Shown one piece after another: positions 51,596 through 59,968 of a DNA stretch of 64,000 bases. Source of the DNA: JAHDCJ01 sp039028895. GTDB taxonomy: Bacteria; Bacteroidota; Bacteroidia; Chitinophagales; Saprospiraceae. Numbering within the stretch: position 1 is the stretch's first letter; each line of letters opens with the position of its first letter. The notes beneath the pieces are model-generated. The model saw nothing but the letters and a program-made list of their open reading frames with translations. It had not been told where the DNA came from and ran no database searches. The stretch lies in assembly GCA_039028895.1 (NCBI GenBank), contig JBCCHF010000004.1, positions 124,001 to 188,000 of the forward strand, in the 5' to 3' direction. The position numbers and the translations under genes were made by a program.

Positions 51596-52783
51596 ATGAG
51601 GCAGGATGTCGTAATCATCGGAGCAGGCATTGTTGGCTTATCTACCGCCTGGCAATTGCTCAATATGAAGCCGGGACTGCGAGTGACGGTCCTTGAAAAA
51701 GAAGCCGAGATCGCCAAACACCAGACCGGTAACAATAGTGGAGTAATCCATTCCGGAGTTTATTATACACCGGGCAGTGCCAAGGCAATCAATTGTAAAA
51801 GAGGGTATCAGTTATTACTCGATTTTTGCGACAAAGAAGGTATTCCCTATGACCTTTGCGGGAAAATCATCGTTGCTACTGAGGATGAGGAATTACCCTT
51901 GTTACATGAAATCTATAAGAAAGGGATCAAAAACGGCCTCGAAAAGATTCATCTGATTTCGGCCGGCGAGATAAAAGCAGTAGAGCCCCACTCCACAGGT
52001 ATAAAAGGAATCAGGGTTCCGGAAGCAGGCATTATCGATTACCGCGAAGTAGCCAAAAAGCTTTCTCAGATCATTATTGCAAATGGTGCTTACCTTGGCA
52101 CCAACCAGACTGTAACCGGGCTGAAAAATGGAGAGGTCATTACAAAAGATAAGACCTACGCAACAGAACTAATCATTAATTGTGCTGGATTATACTCCGA
52201 CAAAATCGCCAGGATGACGCATCCTGATTTAGATATTAAGATCCTGCCTTTCAGAGGTGAGTATTTTGTACTAAAACCTGAAAAAGCGGATTTGGTAAAC
52301 GGGTTGATCTATCCGGTTCCCGATCCTGCATTTCCGTTTCTAGGCGTTCATTTACATAAGAAGATTGATGGCACTGTAGAGGCCGGGCCCAATGCGGTTC
52401 TCGCTTTTCGGCGGGAGGGCTATTCGAATACTGCCGTCTATCTTCCCGAATTGTTTGAGACGCTTGGTTATCCGGGATTTCGGAAAATTGCCAAGAAGTA
52501 CTGGCGGAAAGGCTGGAATGAAATATATCGTTCATTCTCTAAAAAAGCTTTTACAAAAGCATTACAGAAACTCATTCCTGAAATAAGGGAATCAGATTTG
52601 GTCAAAGGAGGTGCAGGTGTGCGTGCTCAAGCATGTGATATCAATGGAAATCTCCTCAATGATTTCTACTTTGTGGAAGATAAGGGCGTGATACATGTGT
52701 GTAATGCACCTTCTCCCGCTGCTACTTCTGGCCTGGCCATCGGAGAGACTATTGCTCAAAAAGCGATCGGCCAACTCGAATAA
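51596..52783 (+). CDS. lhgO: L-2-hydroxyglutarate oxidase (LhgO/YgaF family)
   Basis: An FAD-dependent oxidoreductase of the DAO fold: dinucleotide motif IIGAGIVGLSTAWQL (7-21), the family segment EKEAEIAKHQTGNNSGVIHSG, LPFRGEYF, and the C-terminal GGAGVRAQACDINGNLLNDF and NAPSPAATSGLAIG. LhgO oxidises L-2-hydroxyglutarate to 2-oxoglutarate and passes electrons to the membrane quinone pool. It has 395 residues. It lies between rfbA and the wbpD-like gene (21 and 31 base gaps), an unusual place for a catabolic enzyme. It may serve the WbpB/WbpE chemistry of this cluster. Confidence 0.92.
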   Translation: MRQDVVIIGAGIVGLSTAWQLLNMKPGLRVTVLEKEAEIAKHQTGNNSGVIHSGVYYTPGSAKAINCKRGYQLLLDFCDKEGIPYDLCGKIIVATEDEELPLLHEIYKKGIKNGLEKIHLISAGEIKAVEPHSTGIKGIRVPEAGIIDYREVAKKLSQIIIANGAYLGTNQTVTGLKNGEVITKDKTYATELIINCAGLYSDKIARMTHPDLDIKILPFRGEYFVLKPEKADLVNGLIYPVPDPAFPFLGVHLHKKIDGTVEAGPNAVLAFRREGYSNTAVYLPELFETLGYPGFRKIAKKYWRKGWNEIYRSFSKKAFTKALQKLIPEIRESDLVKGGAGVRAQACDINGNLLNDFYFVEDKGVIHVCNAPSPAATSGLAIGETIAQKAIGQLE

Positions 52784-52814
52784 CCCATATAAAAGATTGA
52801 AAATACCTTCAGTT

Positions 52815-53393
52815 ATGGACAACTCATATTTCGCCCATGAAACTGCGGTCATTGATGATCCGGTACAAATAGGAGAAGGAACAAGAATCTGGCATTTTTG
52901 CCATATCATGCCACATGCCGAAATTGGTGCGCATTGCTCATTTGGCCAAAATGTCTTCGTTGGTTACGGGGTTAAGATCGGCAATAATGTGAAGGTGCAA
53001 AATAATGTTTCCATTTATACCGGTGTCATTTGTGAAGATGATGTTTTCCTTGGGCCTTCTATGGTTTTTACCAATATCAAAAACCCGCGCTCTGCTGTGG
53101 TAAGAAAAGGGGAATACCTGACAACTCACCTTGCAAAAGGGGCTACTGTCGGAGCCAATGCAACCATAGTTTGTGGGACAAGGTTAGGGAAATATGCCTT
53201 TGTCGGTGCAGGTTCAGTGGTCACCAAAGACGTACCGGCTTACGCAATGGTTATCGGTAATCCTGCAAGACAGAAAGGATGGATGAGTGAATATGGCCAC
53301 AGATTACATTTTGACCAAAACAATAAAGCAGTTTGTCCGGAAAGCGGTCAACAATACATTCTGGAGAAAGAAGCTGTAAAAAGAGTAAAATAA
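52815..53393 (+). CDS. wbpD: UDP-2-acetamido-3-amino-glucuronate N-acetyltransferase (WbpD-like)
   Basis: A left-handed beta-helix (hexapeptide repeat) acetyltransferase of 192 residues. The ATG at 52815 gives the family start YFAHETAVIDDPVQIGEGTRIWHFCHIM. Repeats such as GVKIGNNVKVQNNVSIYTGVICEDDVFLGPSMVF and the end GNPARQKGWMSEYG match WbpD/WlbB, which acetylates the 3-amino group to give UDP-GlcNAc(3NAc)A. A longer frame from 52695 overlaps lhgO and is not needed. The length equals that of WbpD (about 191). It is the last gene before the leader and terminator at 53.4 kb. Confidence 0.92.
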   Translation: MDNSYFAHETAVIDDPVQIGEGTRIWHFCHIMPHAEIGAHCSFGQNVFVGYGVKIGNNVKVQNNVSIYTGVICEDDVFLGPSMVFTNIKNPRSAVVRKGEYLTTHLAKGATVGANATIVCGTRLGKYAFVGAGSVVTKDVPAYAMVIGNPARQKGWMSEYGHRLHFDQNNKAVCPESGQQYILEKEAVKRVK

Positions 53394-53405
53394 TTTGCAA
53401 AAATT

Positions 53406-53445
53406 TTGAACATCCATAATTATTGAGTAGTTTTGTTACTCAATA
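53406..53445 (+). promoter_or_regulatory. Promoter with palindromic operator over the -7 box, before the polysaccharide operon
   Basis: TTG (53406-53408) is followed after 19 bases by TAGTTTTG (53428-53435), a complete Bacteroidota promoter. The -7 box lies inside an exact 9-bp inverted repeat, TATTGAGTA (53421-53429) and TACTCAATA (53437-53445), with a 7-base loop. A protein bound there would block RNA polymerase. The winged-helix regulator encoded next (53524) is the obvious candidate. Transcription would start near 53442. Confidence 0.65.
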
Positions 53446-53473
53446 TATGTCATAGGGTTCTTTTTAAAATACG

Positions 53474-53501
53474 GGGGTGATAGCGCAATCACCCCTTTTT
53501 T
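53474..53501 (+). terminator. Intrinsic terminator or attenuator in the polysaccharide leader
   Basis: The stem GGGGTGAT (53474-53481) pairs with ATCACCCC (53488-53495) around AGCGCA and is followed by six T. It lies after wbpD and also about 30 bases downstream of the start predicted from the promoter at 53406-53435. It could therefore be a plain terminator of the upstream genes, an attenuator of the downstream operon, or both. Confidence 0.8.
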
Positions 53502-53523
53502 AATCCTTAAAGAGAAGGCCAAA

Positions 53524-54057
53524 ATGCTCGATACGCTAATATCCTCTAAAACACGCATCAAATTATTACTCAAATTTTTCCTTAATAGCAAAAACACCGC
53601 CTACCTAAGAAATTTAGAAAGTGAATTCGGTGAATCTACAAATGCTATTAGACTAGAGTTAAACAAGTTTGAACAAAGGGGCTTCCTGTCATCTGAAATG
53701 CAGGGCAATAAAAAGGTATTCAGGGCTAACACAAAACATCCTTATTTCAGCCTGATTCACAACATTGTGATGAAATATACAGGCATCGATAACATCATAG
53801 AATACGTTGTCAGGAAACTTGGCTCAGTAAAGAAAGTCTACCTTATCGGGAAATTTTCCAGGGGCCTTGATAGTGATGTTATTGATATCATCATGGTTGG
53901 TGATATAGATAAAGTATTCCTCATTTCTCAAATCGAAAAGGCTGAAAAAATGATCGATAGAAAGATCAGGTACCTCGTCTACACCGAAGAAGAATTTCAG
54001 TCAGTTGACCTTTCAGTTTACAACCCAGAGCCTCTATTGCTTTGGAGTGCCGTTTAA
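53524..54057 (+). CDS. Winged-helix transcriptional regulator with degenerate nucleotidyltransferase-like domain
   Basis: The 177 residues comprise a winged-helix DNA-binding part (about 1-75; SSKTRIKLLLKFFLNSKNTAYLRNLESEF, ESTNAIRLELNKFEQRGFL) and a C-terminal part (about 95-177) resembling a minimal nucleotidyltransferase (KVYLIGKFSRGLDSDVIDIIMVG). The usual GS...SDID catalytic pattern is altered, with two residues between the aspartates, so it is probably not an active transferase. I recall close relatives at Bacteroidota polysaccharide loci. It follows a promoter/operator and terminator and precedes the dehydrogenase by 22 bases. Confidence 0.8.
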   Translation: MLDTLISSKTRIKLLLKFFLNSKNTAYLRNLESEFGESTNAIRLELNKFEQRGFLSSEMQGNKKVFRANTKHPYFSLIHNIVMKYTGIDNIIEYVVRKLGSVKKVYLIGKFSRGLDSDVIDIIMVGDIDKVFLISQIEKAEKMIDRKIRYLVYTEEEFQSVDLSVYNPEPLLLWSAV

Positions 54058-54079
54058 ATAATTAAGAACTTTCCGCATT

Positions 54080-55381
54080 ATGTACCGGGAACTTTTGAGT
54101 AAAGAAAAAAAGATAGCGGTGATTGGACTTGGCTATGTTGGCCTTCCGATTGCTTTGGCTTTCGCCAGAAAAACAAGTGTTGTTGGTTTCGACATCAATG
54201 CCGAGCGCATCAAGATGATGCAGGATGGCATTGATCCTTCCAAAGAGTTATCATCAGACAAATTTTTGGATACTGACATCCAGTTCACGTATAACTACGA
54301 AGACCTTAAAGCAGCTTCTTTTTTCATCGTTGCAGTGCCCACTCCGATCGACAATCATAAAACACCTAATCTGCACCCAATTCTTAGTGCTTCGAAGACA
54401 ATCGGCGAGGTTATCAGCAAAGGAGATTATGTTGTTTTTGAGTCAACGGTATACCCCGGGTGTACCGAAGAAGATTGTGTCCCGCTAATTGAAGAGCTTT
54501 CAGGCCTCAAGGGTGTAGTGGATTTCAAAATCGGTTATTCCCCAGAACGAATAAACCCAGGCGATCAGGTCCATACCCTTGAAAATATCATAAAGATTGT
54601 GGCAGGTTGCGATGAGGAATCAACAGAAGAAATTGCAAAAGTGTACGAAATCGTAGTCGAGGCTGGCACCTACAGAGCGTCTTCCATTAAAGTCGCGGAA
54701 GCAGCCAAGGTTATTGAAAACACACAACGCGATCTGAACATTTCATTTATGAATGAGTTGTCGATCATTTTTGACAAAATGAATATCAACACCCACGAGG
54801 TAATAAAAGCCGCTGGGACAAAGTGGAATTTCCAAAAATTCTACCCCGGACTTGTTGGGGGGCATTGTATTGGCGTCGATCCTTATTACCTGACTTACAA
54901 ATCCAAACAATTGGGCTATGACCCTCAGGTTATCCTAAGTGGTCGGCGTATTAACGATGGTATGGCAGCCTATGTCGCCAAAAAAACAGTCCAATCCATT
55001 ATTAAACAAGGCAAAGACCCCCAAGTTTCAAAAATACTGGTAATGGGTATCACTTTCAAGGAGAATGTCAGCGATATCCGTAATTCCAAAGTCGCCGACC
55101 TGGTCAAAGAACTGCGTGACTATTCCATTCAGGTAGATGTCACTGACCCCAATGCTGATAGAGAAGAGGTTCTTGAAGAATATGGTTTTGGTTTAGTCTC
55201 AGAAAGTAATCTTGAAAAAGTTAAATACGATGCTATCATATTGGCTGTGAATCATGACGAATATAAGCAGCTGGATATCGAAACATTAAAAGGTATGATG
55301 AATAACAATCCTGTTCTTGTCGACCTTAAAAACATCTTTCCGATATCTGCAAACGGTAATCTGATCCACTGGACCCTGTAA
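54080..55381 (+). CDS. wbpA: UDP-N-acetylglucosamine 6-dehydrogenase (WbpA/TviB type)
   Basis: Oxidises C6 of UDP-GlcNAc to the uronic acid with two NAD+. The 433 residues show the Rossmann motif KIAVIGLGYVGLPIALAFA, the segment VAVPTPIDNHKTPNL, ESTVYPGCTEEDCVP, and SSIKVAEAAKVIENTQRDLNI typical of the WbpA/TviB branch. The catalytic cysteine is C263 in GLVGGHCIGVDPYYL. Length and motifs match WbpA (436 residues) better than UDP-glucose dehydrogenases. With wbpB, wbpE, wbpD and wbpI it completes the UDP-ManNAc(3NAc)A route. A UDP-GalNAc substrate (WbpO-like) is an alternative. Confidence 0.92.
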   Translation: MYRELLSKEKKIAVIGLGYVGLPIALAFARKTSVVGFDINAERIKMMQDGIDPSKELSSDKFLDTDIQFTYNYEDLKAASFFIVAVPTPIDNHKTPNLHPILSASKTIGEVISKGDYVVFESTVYPGCTEEDCVPLIEELSGLKGVVDFKIGYSPERINPGDQVHTLENIIKIVAGCDEESTEEIAKVYEIVVEAGTYRASSIKVAEAAKVIENTQRDLNISFMNELSIIFDKMNINTHEVIKAAGTKWNFQKFYPGLVGGHCIGVDPYYLTYKSKQLGYDPQVILSGRRINDGMAAYVAKKTVQSIIKQGKDPQVSKILVMGITFKENVSDIRNSKVADLVKELRDYSIQVDVTDPNADREEVLEEYGFGLVSESNLEKVKYDAIILAVNHDEYKQLDIETLKGMMNNNPVLVDLKNIFPISANGNLIHWTL

Positions 55382-55391
55382 ATACAAGCTT

Positions 55392-56537
55392 ATGAACCTA
55401 ATCACGCAAATGGTTGACCTTAAAGGTCAGTACCAACGACTCCAGTCAGAGATTGATGCCGCAGTGTCGGCAACCATCAGCTCTACCCGTTATATTGGTG
55501 GACCTGAAGTTACAGGGTTTGCCACTGCTCTTGAAGATTATCTTGGTGTCAAACACGTTATTCCATGCGCGAATGGAACGGATGCTCTCCAAATCGCCAT
55601 GATGGCATTTGACTTAGAACCCGGTGATGAGGTGATCGTACCTGCATTTACTTATGTTGCTACGGCAGAAGTGATTGCATTATTGAGGTTAACGCCTGTT
55701 ATGGTCGATGTGGACCCCAAAACATTTAATGTGGATGTCGAAGCTATCGAAAAGGCGATTACACCGAAAACGAAAGCGATTGTCCCGGTACATCTTTTTG
55801 GCCAATCAGCTGACATGGAACCGATCATGCAAATTGCTGAAGCGCATAGTCTCTTCGTTATCGAAGATGCCGCGCAATCGGTAGGATCGAAATATACCTT
55901 TAATAATGGCCAGCAGAGAACAACTGGTACGATTGGCCATATCGGGACCACCTCTTTTTTCCCTTCAAAAAATCTGGGGTGCTATGGAGATGGTGGTGCC
56001 ATTTACACTAATGATGATCAACTCGCGGCCAAGATCAAAATGGTCGCCAATCATGGACAATCGAAAAGGTATTACCACGATATTATTGGGGTAAATTCAC
56101 GCCTTGACGCTATCCAGGCAGCCGTTTTAAATGTCAAATTGAAATATCTTGATGAGTTTACTACTGCGAGGCAAGCTGTAGCTAAAGGTTATGATGATGC
56201 TTTTGCTGAGATTGAAAATATAACGACACCTTTTCGTGCAAGCAATGCGGACCATGTTTTCCACCAGTATACGATGATCGTCGACAGTGAAAGAAGAGAT
56301 GAGTTAAAATCGTATCTGGCAGATAATGGTGTGCCAGCTATGATCTACTACCCTGTTCCGCTCTATAAGCAAAAAGCCTTCAGCGAGTTTTACAATAGTG
56401 ACAAAAATCTGGCCGTCACTGAAAAATTGTGTCAGTCAGTGATTTCGTTGCCGATTCATACTGAGTTCACCCCAAAAATCCATGACTATATAACTGAGCA
56501 AGTAACCGGGTTTTACCAACCCGCGCTTAAATCCTGA
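55392..56537 (+). CDS. wbpE: UDP-2-acetamido-3-oxo-glucuronate aminotransferase (WbpE-like)
   Basis: A DegT/DnrJ/EryC1/StrS aminotransferase of 381 residues that uses PLP and glutamate. The start QMVDLKGQYQRLQSEIDAAV, IPCANGTDALQIAMMA, FTYVATAEVIALL, DAAQSVG and the PLP lysine K193 in SFFPSKNLGCYGDGG fit WbpE/WlbC, which aminates the 3-keto sugar produced by WbpB and releases 2-oxoglutarate. It lies 10 bases after the dehydrogenase. The substrate is inferred from the neighbouring genes. Confidence 0.92.
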   Translation: MNLITQMVDLKGQYQRLQSEIDAAVSATISSTRYIGGPEVTGFATALEDYLGVKHVIPCANGTDALQIAMMAFDLEPGDEVIVPAFTYVATAEVIALLRLTPVMVDVDPKTFNVDVEAIEKAITPKTKAIVPVHLFGQSADMEPIMQIAEAHSLFVIEDAAQSVGSKYTFNNGQQRTTGTIGHIGTTSFFPSKNLGCYGDGGAIYTNDDQLAAKIKMVANHGQSKRYYHDIIGVNSRLDAIQAAVLNVKLKYLDEFTTARQAVAKGYDDAFAEIENITTPFRASNADHVFHQYTMIVDSERRDELKSYLADNGVPAMIYYPVPLYKQKAFSEFYNSDKNLAVTEKLCQSVISLPIHTEFTPKIHDYITEQVTGFYQPALKS

Positions 56538-56563
56538 TTGTTCTAACTCCTGATCCTCCAATA

Positions 56564-57847
56564 ATGGACCTGAAAAAAATAATGGGCTCCGGTTTTCTCC
56601 GCAATGTAGTTACCTTGGTAACGGGGACTGCTGCTGCCCAGTTTATTACCATTTTTTCAGCACCGGTGCTTACGAGAATTTATCTACCTGAGGAGTATGG
56701 GATACTAGGCATCTTTATGAGTGTAGCCGCCTTAACTGGTATCCTGGCTACCCTGCAATACAACCAGGCGATCATTCTGCCGAAGGAAGATGAAAAAGCC
56801 AACAACCTGGTCTATTTATGTATGTTTTTGACGATTGGGATGACAATTTTATCTACCATAGTCATGTTTTTACTTAATATGGCTATTGCCAATTTCCTCA
56901 AAGCTCCTGAGGCTGCACAGTGGCTGCTTCTGGTTCCTATCTCCGTCTTTTTTGGAGGGATAACAGCAGCCTTTAATGTGTGGAACAATCGACACAAGAG
57001 ATATAAACGATTATCCATCAGTCGGGTTATCCTAACTGTAGTTACTGTAACTACCTCCATCACTATTGGCCTAAACTTTGAAGGGCCAATGGGGTTAATA
57101 ATCGGCTATCAGGCCGGTCAGGGAGCTTGCCTTACTTTTCTGGTTACCAGTACCTTATTAAAAGATAAAACTTTATTTTCTCCATTTAGTGGAACCATTA
57201 TTCGGACTCAGCTTCAGCGCTACAGGAACTTTCCAACTTTCACTTTACCTTCAGAATTCATCAACAGGCTTACCACCCAAATGCCTGTTTATATACTTAG
57301 TATTTTTTCAGGTACAGCGGCTATTGGTTTGTTTAATATGTGTAACAGGATTTTAGCACTCCCAATCAGTTTTATCGCTACTGCTGTAGCTGAAGTATTC
57401 AAGCAAAAAGCTTCAGAAGACTATGCAAACCTTGGCAATTGCCAAGACATTTATTTAAAGACTTTAAAGAATCTGGTCGCTATTTCTATTCTGCCTTTTC
57501 TTGTTCTAATTCTTTTGGCGCCTACCTTATTTGCATTTGCATTTGGCGAGCCCTGGCGGGAAGCAGGCGTCTTTGCTCAGTTACTAGGTGTGATGTTTTT
57601 CTTCAAATTCATAGTTAGTCCATTATCCTATGTTTATTATATCGCAGGTAAACAAAAAGAAGACTTCTTATTGCATCTATGGATACTCGTTTCTACAATG
57701 GGCGCCTTTTGGATTGGCTACTATATTTTTGAAAGCACTTATATCAGCTTGCTGCTTTATGGTTTAAATTACGCTGCCATCTATATTTTGTATCTCATCA
57801 GGAGTTACCAGTTCGCAAAAGGCAACTTAAACTCTTCATTTGAATGA
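56564..57847 (+). CDS. wzx: Wzx-type polysaccharide flippase
   Basis: The 427 residues contain about 12 hydrophobic segments and the Wzx/MATE start LRNVVTLVTGTAAAQFITIFSAPVLTRIYLPEEYGILG. The family moves undecaprenyl-linked repeat units across the inner membrane before polymerisation by Wzy. No wzy polymerase is recognised in the window. Its stop overlaps the next acyltransferase by 4 bases. Confidence 0.9.
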   Translation: MDLKKIMGSGFLRNVVTLVTGTAAAQFITIFSAPVLTRIYLPEEYGILGIFMSVAALTGILATLQYNQAIILPKEDEKANNLVYLCMFLTIGMTILSTIVMFLLNMAIANFLKAPEAAQWLLLVPISVFFGGITAAFNVWNNRHKRYKRLSISRVILTVVTVTTSITIGLNFEGPMGLIIGYQAGQGACLTFLVTSTLLKDKTLFSPFSGTIIRTQLQRYRNFPTFTLPSEFINRLTTQMPVYILSIFSGTAAIGLFNMCNRILALPISFIATAVAEVFKQKASEDYANLGNCQDIYLKTLKNLVAISILPFLVLILLAPTLFAFAFGEPWREAGVFAQLLGVMFFFKFIVSPLSYVYYIAGKQKEDFLLHLWILVSTMGAFWIGYYIFESTYISLLLYGLNYAAIYILYLIRSYQFAKGNLNSSFE

Positions 57848-58485
57848 AAAAGATCATCAAAATATTGATCTCAATTCCAATGAGGATAATAAAAAAGGTC
57901 GCTGGCTATCTTCCCTATTTTAAATTCATAGAAGAAACTAAAGATAGCCAAACACCTATTTCTTTTGAAATGTGGTATCGGCAGAAAGTTTTGGGTTATA
58001 ATCGAAATGCTTATTGGCCGGTTCATTTTACCAGCACCGTTTCAGGAAAGGTAAAAAATGTCTATTGTGGCATCGAAACATGTCCTGGTTATAGCCCTGG
58101 CTGTTATATTCAGGCAATTGGAAAGATCTTTATTGGCGATTATACACAGATAGCACCTAATGTGGGCATTATTAGCTCGAACCATGATCCACACGACAAT
58201 AGTAAGCATATAGTCAAGGCAGTAAAAATCGGGGCCTATGGGTGGATTGGAATGGGAGCCCTGATCATGCCAGGCGTTGAATTGGGAGACTTTACCGTCG
58301 TTGGAGCAGGAGCCGTTGTCACCAAGTCTTTCCCGGAAGGGCATTGTATTATTGGCGGCAATCCTGCCAAAAAAATTAAAAGCCTTGATCCTGCCAAATG
58401 TGTGAGGAACCGGAGTAAGATCGAATATAATGGGTATATCCGTTCTGATAAATTTGAAATGTTTAAAAAATCACTCAATTTCTGA
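57844..58485 (+). CDS. Hexapeptide-repeat acyltransferase
   Basis: The 213 residues have a basic start (MKKIIKILISIPMRIIKKVAGYLP) that may lie on the membrane surface, then a left-handed beta-helix with CYIQAIGKIFIGDYTQIAPNVGIISSNHDPHD, GAYGWIGMGALIMPGVELGDFTVVGAGAVVTKSFPEG and GNPAKKIK. The histidine in SSNHD is the usual catalytic base. It resembles polysaccharide O-acetyltransferases of the Maa/CatB type. It overlaps wzx by 4 bases and is 2 bases from hisH2. It is distinct from WbpD, so it likely decorates the glycan. Confidence 0.85.
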   Translation: MKKIIKILISIPMRIIKKVAGYLPYFKFIEETKDSQTPISFEMWYRQKVLGYNRNAYWPVHFTSTVSGKVKNVYCGIETCPGYSPGCYIQAIGKIFIGDYTQIAPNVGIISSNHDPHDNSKHIVKAVKIGAYGWIGMGALIMPGVELGDFTVVGAGAVVTKSFPEGHCIIGGNPAKKIKSLDPAKCVRNRSKIEYNGYIRSDKFEMFKKSLNF

Positions 58486-58487
58486 AT

Positions 58488-59108
58488 ATGCTAGTAATAA
58501 TCGATTATGGGGTAGGAAATCTGAGGTCTATCAAGAATATGCTTAAAAAAGCAGGACATCTTGATGTAGAGATTTCAGCAGATCCGGAAGTTATCAGAAA
58601 AGCCGATAAGTTGATTCTGCCGGGTGTTGGACACTTCGACTATGGCATGAGACAGCTACAGGCCTCAGGTCTGATCGAAGTTCTCAACCAAAAAGTTCTT
58701 GAAGAAAAAACACCTGTATTAGGGATTTGCCTGGGCGCCCAGCTGTTAACTAAAGGAAGTGAAGAAGGTGTGGAACCTGGGCTAGGCTGGATAGATGCCC
58801 AAACCATACGGTTTAGAGAAGAGAAGATGGATAGCACACTTAAGATCCCAAATATGGGTTGGTGTGATGTTTCTATCGATAAAGACAGCAAGTTATTCAC
58901 CGAAATGTTTGATGAACCCCGGTTCTATTTCGTGCATACCTATCATATCGTCTGTGATGAGGAATCCGACAACCTAACCTCAGGTCTTTATGGCTATAAA
59001 TTCACTGCAGGTGTGGAGAAAGACAATGTTATTGGCGTTCAATTTCATCCTGAAAAGAGTCATAAGTTCGGGATGAAATTACTTGACAATTTTGTAACCC
59101 TTTATTGA
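58488..59108 (+). CDS. hisH2: HisH-like glutamine amidotransferase for sugar amidination
   Basis: A class I glutaminase of 206 residues with nucleophile C81 in LGICLGAQLL and the HPE triad (GVQFHPEKSH). It closely resembles HisH, but its neighbours are hisF2 and wbpG rather than histidine genes. In P. aeruginosa O5 and related loci, such a HisH-HisF pair makes ammonia and channels it to WbpG, which converts an N-acetyl group to an acetamidino group. It is separated by 2 bases from the acyltransferase and 3 from hisF2. Confidence 0.9.
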   Translation: MLVIIDYGVGNLRSIKNMLKKAGHLDVEISADPEVIRKADKLILPGVGHFDYGMRQLQASGLIEVLNQKVLEEKTPVLGICLGAQLLTKGSEEGVEPGLGWIDAQTIRFREEKMDSTLKIPNMGWCDVSIDKDSKLFTEMFDEPRFYFVHTYHIVCDEESDNLTSGLYGYKFTAGVEKDNVIGVQFHPEKSHKFGMKLLDNFVTLY

Positions 59109-59111
59109 TCA

Positions 59112-59912
59112 ATGAGAAGAATTCGTGTCATACCGGTTTTATTGATCCAGAATGGAGGTTTGGTCAAGTCCATCAAGTTTAAAAAGCATAAATACGTTGG
59201 CGATCCGATCAATGCCGTAAAGATCTTCAACGATAAAGAAGTAGACGAGATTGCTATTCTCGACATTTCAGCCTCAAAGGAAAAAAGGGCACCTAATATT
59301 GAGAAAATCAAAGAATTTGCTGCTGAAGCTTTTATGCCAATGGCTTATGGCGGTGGCATAACGACCCTTGACCAGATTAAACGAATTCTTTTCGAAGGCG
59401 TAGAAAAAGTAGTACTCAACACCAGTGCCTTGAAATCTCCGGACCTAATTACCCAGGGGGCAGGTCAATTTGGTAGTCAAAGTATCGTTGTTTCCATTGA
59501 TGTCAAGAAAACCCTTTTTGGAAAATACAAGGTAATGGGTAATTGTGGCATGAAAAGTACGGGTCTCGACCCCGTTCAGTTTGCCCAAAAGATGGAAAAG
59601 GCCGGTGCTGGTGAAATATTCCTGACTTCCGTAGATCGCGATGGCACCTATGATGGATATGATATTGATCTGATCCAGCAGGTTGCGGATAGTGTGAACA
59701 TCCCAGTAATTGCCTGTGGAGGTGCCGCAAAAGTACCAGACTTTTATACTGCTGTCAGTAAAGGAAAAGCTTCTGCAGTAGCTGCAGGGAGTCTTTTTGT
59801 ATTTCAGGGGCCACACCGTGCAGTGCTCATTAACTATCCACCGCAGGAACAACTAAAAAAGGAATTATTTCTAAAATTGGTTCAACCAATAACAAACAGT
59901 GTCTCGAGTTAA
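59112..59912 (+). CDS. hisF2: HisF-like TIM-barrel partner of the sugar amidotransferase
   Basis: The 266 residues form a HisF-type barrel (GDPINAVKIFNDKEVDEIAILDIS, MAYGGGITTLDQIKRILF, GAGEIFLTSVDRDGTYDGYD, ACGGAA). Of the two catalytic aspartates of true HisF cyclases, D130 is present (SIDVKK), but position 11 is leucine in IPVLLIQNGG. The cyclase reaction is therefore unlikely. The barrel may serve as an ammonia conduit between HisH2 and WbpG. It follows hisH2 by 3 bases and precedes wbpB after a 56-base gap. Confidence 0.9.
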   Translation: MRRIRVIPVLLIQNGGLVKSIKFKKHKYVGDPINAVKIFNDKEVDEIAILDISASKEKRAPNIEKIKEFAAEAFMPMAYGGGITTLDQIKRILFEGVEKVVLNTSALKSPDLITQGAGQFGSQSIVVSIDVKKTLFGKYKVMGNCGMKSTGLDPVQFAQKMEKAGAGEIFLTSVDRDGTYDGYDIDLIQQVADSVNIPVIACGGAAKVPDFYTAVSKGKASAVAAGSLFVFQGPHRAVLINYPPQEQLKKELFLKLVQPITNSVSS

Positions 59913-59968
59913 TATCCTCGAGTTCAAAATATCAGAAAATGACCTTTGAGGGGTCAAATGAAACTTAA

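Noticed and set aside
58488..59912. hisH-hisF as part of histidine biosynthesis
   Set aside because: No other his genes are nearby, the HisF-like protein lacks D11, and wbpG is close by in the same run, so sugar amidination fits better.
59903..59922. Two CTCGAG sites after hisF2 as a terminator
   Set aside because: The stem is only 6 bp and no T-run follows; the downstream wbpB gene is co-directional.
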